DNA from: Rhodocyclaceae bacterium
GTDB lineage: Bacteria; Pseudomonadota; Gammaproteobacteria; Burkholderiales; Rhodocyclaceae
DNA length: 35,875 nucleotides
Assembly: GCA_026415155.1 (NCBI GenBank)
Contig: JAOAHQ010000052.1
Span: forward strand, 1 to 35,875
Direction: 5' to 3'
Positions 31,645-35,875 of this stretch are shown one piece after another; the stretch's first letter is position 1; the number at the start of each line of letters is the position of its first letter. A model generated the notes under the pieces. That model had not been told where the DNA came from. It saw nothing but the letters and a program-made list of their open reading frames with translations, and searched no databases. A program made the translations under genes and the position numbers.

Positions 31645-32277
31645 ATGCCTAAGACGCTCATTGGCGTCTATTCGACCGCCGAGATGCTCAGCGAGGCGAT
31701 GCGCGAGACGATCGAGGGCGCCTTTGGCTGCAAGGTGTTCAACCAGTATGGCAGCCGCGAGATCCCCAACATCGCCTGCGATTGCCGCTTAGGCCGCATG
31801 CATGTCTTTACCGATCTCGTCTGGCTCGAATCGCGCGAAGGGCGGCTTCTCGTCACCTCGCTCACCAACCGGCTGATGCCGATGATCCGCTATGAAAACG
31901 GCGATTGCGGCGAGCTCCTCGACGAGCGCTGCCGCTGCGGCCTGCCGTTCCCGCTCATGGCGATGAGCCTGTGCCGCCACAACGACTTCATCCGCACACC
32001 CGACGGCCGGCGGCTCCACCCGGCCTTCTTCAACCGCCTGCTCTATGGCCTGACGGCGATCGAAGCCTACCGCTTCGTGCAGGAACCCCCTTTCCAGCTG
32101 CGTCTCGAGCTCGTCGGCGCGCCGCTCGATGCGATCGCGGCCGCGCGCATCGCCGCGGCGGTGAAGGCAGAACTCGGCGCCAACGTCGATTTCGCGATTA
32201 AATACGTGCCGGCGATCGCACGCAGCCCATCTGGCAAGCATCGCTTCATCATCAGCCACCTCGAGGATTCCCCATGA
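31645..32277 (+). CDS. C-terminal fragment of a PaaK/CapK-like adenylate-forming enzyme (probable pseudogene)
   Basis: The 210 residues match only the C-terminal half of phenylacetate-CoA-ligase/CapK-family proteins (normally about 430-450 residues). Present are [30 protein letters not shown] (the core motif with YGSRE), the zinc-like ACDC/CRCG pair, and [10 protein letters not shown] (Y-G-D ATP-binding region). The P-loop and substrate half are missing. A TAG stop in the same frame at 31588-31590 rules out a longer reading here. So it was probably truncated by a rearrangement, with cbbQ now next to the breakpoint. It still overlaps the epimerase gene by ATGA, so it may be translated. It is unlikely to be an active ligase. 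A full-length gene would suit exopolysaccharide synthesis. Confidence 0.72.
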   Translation: MPKTLIGVYSTAEMLSEAMRETIEGAFGCKVFNQYGSREIPNIACDCRLGRMHVFTDLVWLESREGRLLVTSLTNRLMPMIRYENGDCGELLDERCRCGLPFPLMAMSLCRHNDFIRTPDGRRLHPAFFNRLLYGLTAIEAYRFVQEPPFQLRLELVGAPLDAIAAARIAAAVKAELGANVDFAIKYVPAIARSPSGKHRFIISHLEDSP

Positions 32278-33281
32278 AAGTACTCGTCACCGGCGCCGCC
32301 GGTTTCATCGGTTCTGCGCTCACGCTGCGCTTGCTCGCACGGGGCGATACGGTCATCGGCATCGACAACCACAACGACTACTACGACCCTTCGCTCAAGG
32401 AGGCGCGGCTGGCGCGCCATGCCAATCACCCCAACTACACGCACCTGCGCATCGATCTCGCCGACCGCCGGGCCATCGAGGAGTGCTTCGCGACCTACAA
32501 GCCGCAGCGCGTCGTCAATCTCGCCGCCCAGGCCGGCGTGCGCTACTCGATCGAAAACCCGCTCGCCTACGTCGAGAGCAACCTCGTCGGCTTCGCCCAC
32601 CTCCTCGAAGGCTGCCGCCACCACGGCGTCGAACACCTCGTCTATGCTTCGAGCTCGAGCGTCTATGGCGCTAACACGGCGATGCCCTTCTCGGTGCACC
32701 ACAACGTCGATCACCCGCTCTCGCTTTATGCCGCAAGCAAGAAAGCAAACGAGCTGATGGCGCACACCTACAGCCACCTCTACCAGCTCCCCACGACGGG
32801 CCTGCGCTTCTTCACCGTCTATGGCCCCTGGGGCCGGCCCGACATGGCGCTGTTCAAATTCACCAAGGCCATCCTCGCCGGGGAGAAGATTCCGGTCTTC
32901 AACTATGGCAAGCACCGGCGCGACTTCACCTACATCGACGACATCGTCGAAGGCGTGATCCGCGTGCTTGACCGGCCCGCCACGCCCAATCCCGCCTGGA
33001 GCGGCGATCATCCCGATCCGGGCACGAGCCGCGCGCCCTGGCGCGTCTATAACATCGGCAACAACCGCCCCGTCGAATTGCTCGACTACATCGCCGCGCT
33101 GGAAAAAGCGCTCGGCAAGCAGGCAGAGATGGAGCTCCTGCCCTTGCAGGCAGGCGATGTGCCAGATACCTATGCCGACGTCACGGATCTCGTCGAGGAA
33201 TTCGACTATCGGCCGAATACCCCCGTCGAGACCGGCGTCGCCAACTTCGTCGCCTGGTATCGGGAGTTCTACAAGGTCTGA
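32274..33281 (+). CDS. NAD-dependent epimerase, UDP-glucuronate 4-epimerase-like
   Basis: The 335-residue protein is an extended short-chain dehydrogenase/epimerase. The N-terminus has the NAD loop [10 protein letters not shown] (7-16). [31 protein letters not shown] and YAASKKANE (the catalytic Tyr/Lys pair) follow, with [18 protein letters not shown] near 180-197. The last segment and the length are typical of UDP-glucuronate epimerases (GAE, LpsL-like), which make UDP-galacturonate for polysaccharide or LPS. The start overlaps the upstream fragment (ATGA). The stop abuts the convergent gene within TGATCA. Confidence 0.92.
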   Translation: MKVLVTGAAGFIGSALTLRLLARGDTVIGIDNHNDYYDPSLKEARLARHANHPNYTHLRIDLADRRAIEECFATYKPQRVVNLAAQAGVRYSIENPLAYVESNLVGFAHLLEGCRHHGVEHLVYASSSSVYGANTAMPFSVHHNVDHPLSLYAASKKANELMAHTYSHLYQLPTTGLRFFTVYGPWGRPDMALFKFTKAILAGEKIPVFNYGKHRRDFTYIDDIVEGVIRVLDRPATPNPAWSGDHPDPGTSRAPWRVYNIGNNRPVELLDYIAALEKALGKQAEMELLPLQAGDVPDTYADVTDLVEEFDYRPNTPVETGVANFVAWYREFYKV

Positions 33282-34235
33282 TCAGAGCTTGCAGCTGCCG
33301 TCGAGCTCGTCGTCCGGATAATAGCCGAGGCCGGAGGCATCCTCGTCGATGCCCTCTTCGGCGAGCATGCGCTCGTATTCCTCGCGCTTTTTGCGCGCCT
33401 CTTCCTCGATCTTCGCCTGGCGTTCCTGCCATTTCTTGAGGCGCTCCTGCGCTGCCGCTTCGTCGATCTCGATGCTCTTTTCGCCAAAGAGCACCTGCTT
33501 CAAGAAGCGGAAGGCGAACTGCATCAGTTCGACGTCGTCCTCCATCAGCATCGCGCGCATCGCCTCGTCGAGCTTGAAGAGCTTGTTGAAGGCTTCGCTC
33601 GTGACGAAGTCGCGGAAGGTGTCGATGTCGTAACAAGCCATGAAGAAGAGCTGGCGGCTCTTGAGCGAGGGCGCGCCGATCGCGGGGCCGGCGGATTTCT
33701 TCTTCAGCACGAGCTGACGCCAGCCGCGCGCGAGCTCGTCGTATTCGACGGCGCCTTGCTCGGCCCGGTATTCATCGATGCTGAGTTTGCGAGCGACCTG
33801 GTGGCCCAGGCAATGCGCCTCTTCGACGAGCGCATAGGACTGGGTGTCGGTGTATTCGTCCTGCTTGCGCATCGACAAGAGCGCCACCGGATAGTAGCGG
33901 CAGGCGGTCGGGCGATCCTCATAGACCGCGCACCCCTCGGGCGTCATGAAACGGCAGGCCGTGCCGCCCTCGACGGGGCGAAATTTGACGCCGGCGATGC
34001 CATCCTTCTCGAATTCGAAGGGCACGGTGTAGTCGCGCAAAAATTGCGTCGAAGAGAGCCCCAAGCGCTTTTTGAGGCGGATGATGTCGTAGGGCGTCAG
34101 TGTGATGTCGATGTTGGCACAGCAGGCATTCCAGCAGCCGATGCCCTTGTGGCAGGAGAACTGGATGACTTTGCTGCCGTCGTACATGGTCGGCACGACG
34201 GGGCTGCCAGGAATGGGAATGTCGGGCTGGGACAT
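33282..34235 (-). CDS. YkgJ-family cysteine-cluster protein
   Basis: The 317-residue protein has the YkgJ/Fe-S cluster-like region near the N-terminus: CHKGIGCWNACC (about 27-38), then CRFMTPEGCAVYEDRPTACRYYP (about 93-115), seven cysteines in a pattern that would bind iron-sulfur or zinc. Residues 255-300 are a charged coiled coil (AAAQERLKKWQERQAKIEEE). Start at the ATG 34233-34235 (MSQPDIPIPG), which has GAAAGG upstream; a longer start adds a poor N-terminus. It follows aprA on the same strand behind a strong terminator. The family function is unproven; the apr neighbourhood suggests a role in cluster maintenance or sulfur metabolism. Confidence 0.8.
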   Translation of the reverse strand: MSQPDIPIPGSPVVPTMYDGSKVIQFSCHKGIGCWNACCANIDITLTPYDIIRLKKRLGLSSTQFLRDYTVPFEFEKDGIAGVKFRPVEGGTACRFMTPEGCAVYEDRPTACRYYPVALLSMRKQDEYTDTQSYALVEEAHCLGHQVARKLSIDEYRAEQGAVEYDELARGWRQLVLKKKSAGPAIGAPSLKSRQLFFMACYDIDTFRDFVTSEAFNKLFKLDEAMRAMLMEDDVELMQFAFRFLKQVLFGEKSIEIDEAAAQERLKKWQERQAKIEEEARKKREEYERMLAEEGIDEDASGLGYYPDDELDGSCKL

Positions 34236-34268
34236 GGTGAACCTTTCTTGCAACGGGTGATGCGGATG

Positions 34269-34304
34269 AAAAAAACAGGCCGGAAGCCCGCCTGGCCTCC
34301 GGCC
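34269..34304 (-). terminator. Rho-independent terminator of aprA
   Basis: On the minus strand GGCCGGA (34304-34298) and TCCGGCC (34284-34278) form a stem, followed by TG and seven T (34275-34269). It lies just beyond the aprA stop and separates the apr operon from the YkgJ-type gene. Confidence 0.85.
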
Positions 34305-34330
34305 CTGGGATGTTACAAGCTGCTCGCGGC

Positions 34331-35875
34331 TTAGTGCGGCTGGGCAGGCTTGAACAGCTTGGACTTGTCGACGAGATCGACGTGCTTACGCTTGAAGACC
34401 GTCCACTTCTTGGTCTTCTTGTCGTAGATCGAGTTCACGAAGCAGTGCCAGTTCTTCTCATCGATGAAGTTCTTGTCGGTGCGATAGTAGAAGCCGGGAT
34501 AGCGGCTTTCTTCGCGGAACTGGATGTGCTTCATGTGGGCCTCGGCCGTCAGGATGCGGTGGTAGTTCTCCCAGGCGCGCAGGAGCTCGTGGAGATCCTT
34601 GGCACGCATCTTCTGGGCGTCTTCCTTGAGCATCTCGAGCTTCTCTTCGGCCACGGCCAGCATCTTGTCGTTGGTCTTGTAGTAGGTCGCGACACCGGCC
34701 ACATACTCGTCCATGATCTTCTGCAGACGGAACTGCAGCATCTTGGGCGTAATGTAGTTGGGGTTGACGTCGATGGCCGTCGTGTAGTCCTTGTACTGCA
34801 GGAAGTTGCGCACCGGCTTCCAGATCAGCTCGGCGATCTGCTCGGGCGTCTCGTCGAACTCGGGCTTGAAGTCGGCGTGGTCGAGCGCGTACTTGACCAT
34901 CGCCTTGGCCGCGATGCGCCCTTCGGTATGCGAACCCGAGGAGAACTTGTGGCCGGAGGCGCCCACGCCGTCGCCGGCGGTGAAGAGCCCCTTGACGGTG
35001 GTCATGCCGCGATAGCCCCAGTTCCAGCCGCGCGGCAGGTGGGCCGGTACGTCGGGCTCGGCGAACTCGGGATCATCCGCGGTCGGCGCGCCGACGTCGG
35101 TCGGGCCGGAGACCCAGATGCCGCAGCAGCCGGAGTGCGAGCCGAGCAGATAGGGCTCGGTCGGCATGAGCTCGGACATCTTCTTCTCGGGCTCGATGTT
35201 TTCACCGACCCAGATGCCGCACTGGCCGACGCACATGTCGAGGAAGTCTTCCCAAGCCTCGGCTTCGAGGTGCTTGACTTCCTTCGGCGTCAGGGTCTCG
35301 CGCAGCTTGGCGAGCGCCGTGACGGTATCCATGTAGATCGGGCCGCGGCCTTCCTGCATTTCCTTGAGCATCAGGTGGTTGCGCAAGCAGGAAGCGGGCA
35401 CGGTGGCCTGGCCATAGGGCGGGTAGTCGTTGAGCAGCTCCTTGTTCTTGGCCATGTAGTCTTCGCCGTAGGCGTTGATCGCCTTGGCCTTGAAGAGCAG
35501 GAACCAGGCGCCGACCGGACCGTAGCCGTCCTTGAAGCGGGCCGGCACGAAGCGGTTTTCCATCATGGTGAGCTCGGCGCCGGCTTCGGCCGCCATCGCG
35601 TAGGTCGAACCGGCATTCCACACCGGGTACCAGGCGCGGCCCGTGCCCTCGCCGACGGAGCGGGGACGGAAGATGTTCACGCAGCCACCGGCCGCGAGCA
35701 GGATGGCCTTGGCCTTGTAGATGTAGATCTTGTTCTCGCGCACCGAGAAGCCCGCCGCACCGGCGATGCGCTGCGGATCGTTCTTGTCGTTGATGAGGTG
35801 CACGATGAAGACGCGTTCCTGGATGCGCTCGAGCCCCAGCGCCTTCTTGGCCGCTTCGGCGACGATCCACTTGTA
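34331..35875 (-). CDS. aprA: Adenylylsulfate (APS) reductase alpha subunit, 5' end outside window
   Basis: The frame is open from the window edge and gives the C-terminal 514 residues; full-length AprA is about 620-660, so the FAD-binding N-terminus is outside. Conserved AprA segments seen are RFKDGYGPVGAWFLLFK (substrate-binding arginine region), CGIWVGENIEPEKKMSELMPTEPYLLGSHSGCCGIWVSGP, FSSGSHTEGRIAAKAMVKYA (substrate histidine region), and the C-terminal WHCFVNSIYDKKTKKWTVFKRKHVDLVDKS. The enzyme reduces APS to sulfite and AMP in sulfate reducers, or oxidises sulfite the other way in sulfur lithotrophs. An organism with cbbQO would use the oxidative direction. aprB, the usual partner, is expected outside the window to the right. 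A strong terminator follows. Confidence 0.95.
   Translation of the reverse strand, partial: YKWIVAEAAKKALGLERIQERVFIVHLINDKNDPQRIAGAAGFSVRENKIYIYKAKAILLAAGGCVNIFRPRSVGEGTGRAWYPVWNAGSTYAMAAEAGAELTMMENRFVPARFKDGYGPVGAWFLLFKAKAINAYGEDYMAKNKELLNDYPPYGQATVPASCLRNHLMLKEMQEGRGPIYMDTVTALAKLRETLTPKEVKHLEAEAWEDFLDMCVGQCGIWVGENIEPEKKMSELMPTEPYLLGSHSGCCGIWVSGPTDVGAPTADDPEFAEPDVPAHLPRGWNWGYRGMTTVKGLFTAGDGVGASGHKFSSGSHTEGRIAAKAMVKYALDHADFKPEFDETPEQIAELIWKPVRNFLQYKDYTTAIDVNPNYITPKMLQFRLQKIMDEYVAGVATYYKTNDKMLAVAEEKLEMLKEDAQKMRAKDLHELLRAWENYHRILTAEAHMKHIQFREESRYPGFYYRTDKNFIDEKNWHCFVNSIYDKKTKKWTVFKRKHVDLVDKSKLFKPAQPH

Noticed and set aside
1..35875. tRNA, rRNA, CRISPR, prophage or insertion-sequence features
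   Set aside because: No cloverleaf-like run, regularly spaced repeat array, integrase, transposase or terminal inverted repeat with target duplication was seen by eye. A tRNAscan or IS search was not possible here.

Overview
The window is GC-rich and densely packed with bacterial genes. No tRNA, rRNA, CRISPR array, prophage or complete insertion sequence was seen. The gene set fits a facultatively lithotrophic betaproteobacterium, perhaps of a sulfur-oxidising Rhodocyclales/Nitrosomonadales type. The grounds are adenylylsulfate reductase alpha (aprA), an RuBisCO-activase-type pair (cbbQ/cbbO) and ferredoxin-type 2-oxoacid oxidoreductases. The taxonomic placement is inference. No stretch of more than 300 bases lacks a gene.

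Layout. Positions 1-3039 (minus) hold the pyruvate dehydrogenase genes aceE and the 5' part of aceF. Divergent from them, 3230-7923 (plus) is a four-gene 2-oxoacid:acceptor oxidoreductase operon: gamma, alpha, beta, and a GltD-like flavoprotein carrying a C-terminal 2x[4Fe-4S] domain. Its alpha/beta junction contains a large inverted-repeat element (5074-5242). Positions 7924-14873 (minus) read as one unit: archease, rtcB, an Atg22-like MFS carrier, a three-domain ACP/fatty acyl-AMP ligase/PlsC acyltransferase, and a patatin-like phospholipase. The last three look like an envelope-lipid remodelling set. Positions 15026-20657 (plus) hold a LonB-like protease with an altered Walker A, a small zinc-ribbon protein, and iorA/iorB. 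A Phd-PIN toxin-antitoxin pair (20700-21331) precedes the housekeeping run folD-purE-purK-sua5 (21354-24859). A CBS-domain protein and a methyltransferase with a probable CTG start follow, to 26511. On the minus strand come a PAS-PAS-GGDEF-EAL protein and cbbQ-cbbO. Positions 31645-33281 (plus) hold the C-terminal half of a PaaK/CapK-like adenylate-forming enzyme joined to a UDP-glucuronate-epimerase-like gene. The right end (minus) has aprA (5' end outside the window), a strong terminator, and a YkgJ-type cysteine-cluster gene.

How it fits together. Three thiamine-diphosphate 2-oxoacid systems (AceE, the PFOR/Pad-type complex and IorAB) lie within 20 kb, which suggests switching of keto-acid oxidation between aerobic and low-potential anaerobic modes. 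AprA and CbbQO point to sulfur-driven autotrophy.

The most unusual signal is not a gene. A dispersed repeat of about 25 bp with core AAGTCGGCGCTGGCG occurs in at least seven places, on both strands and in three different reading frames relative to the host genes. Most copies lie in linkers or near protein ends, and one is in the leader of the Lon-like gene.
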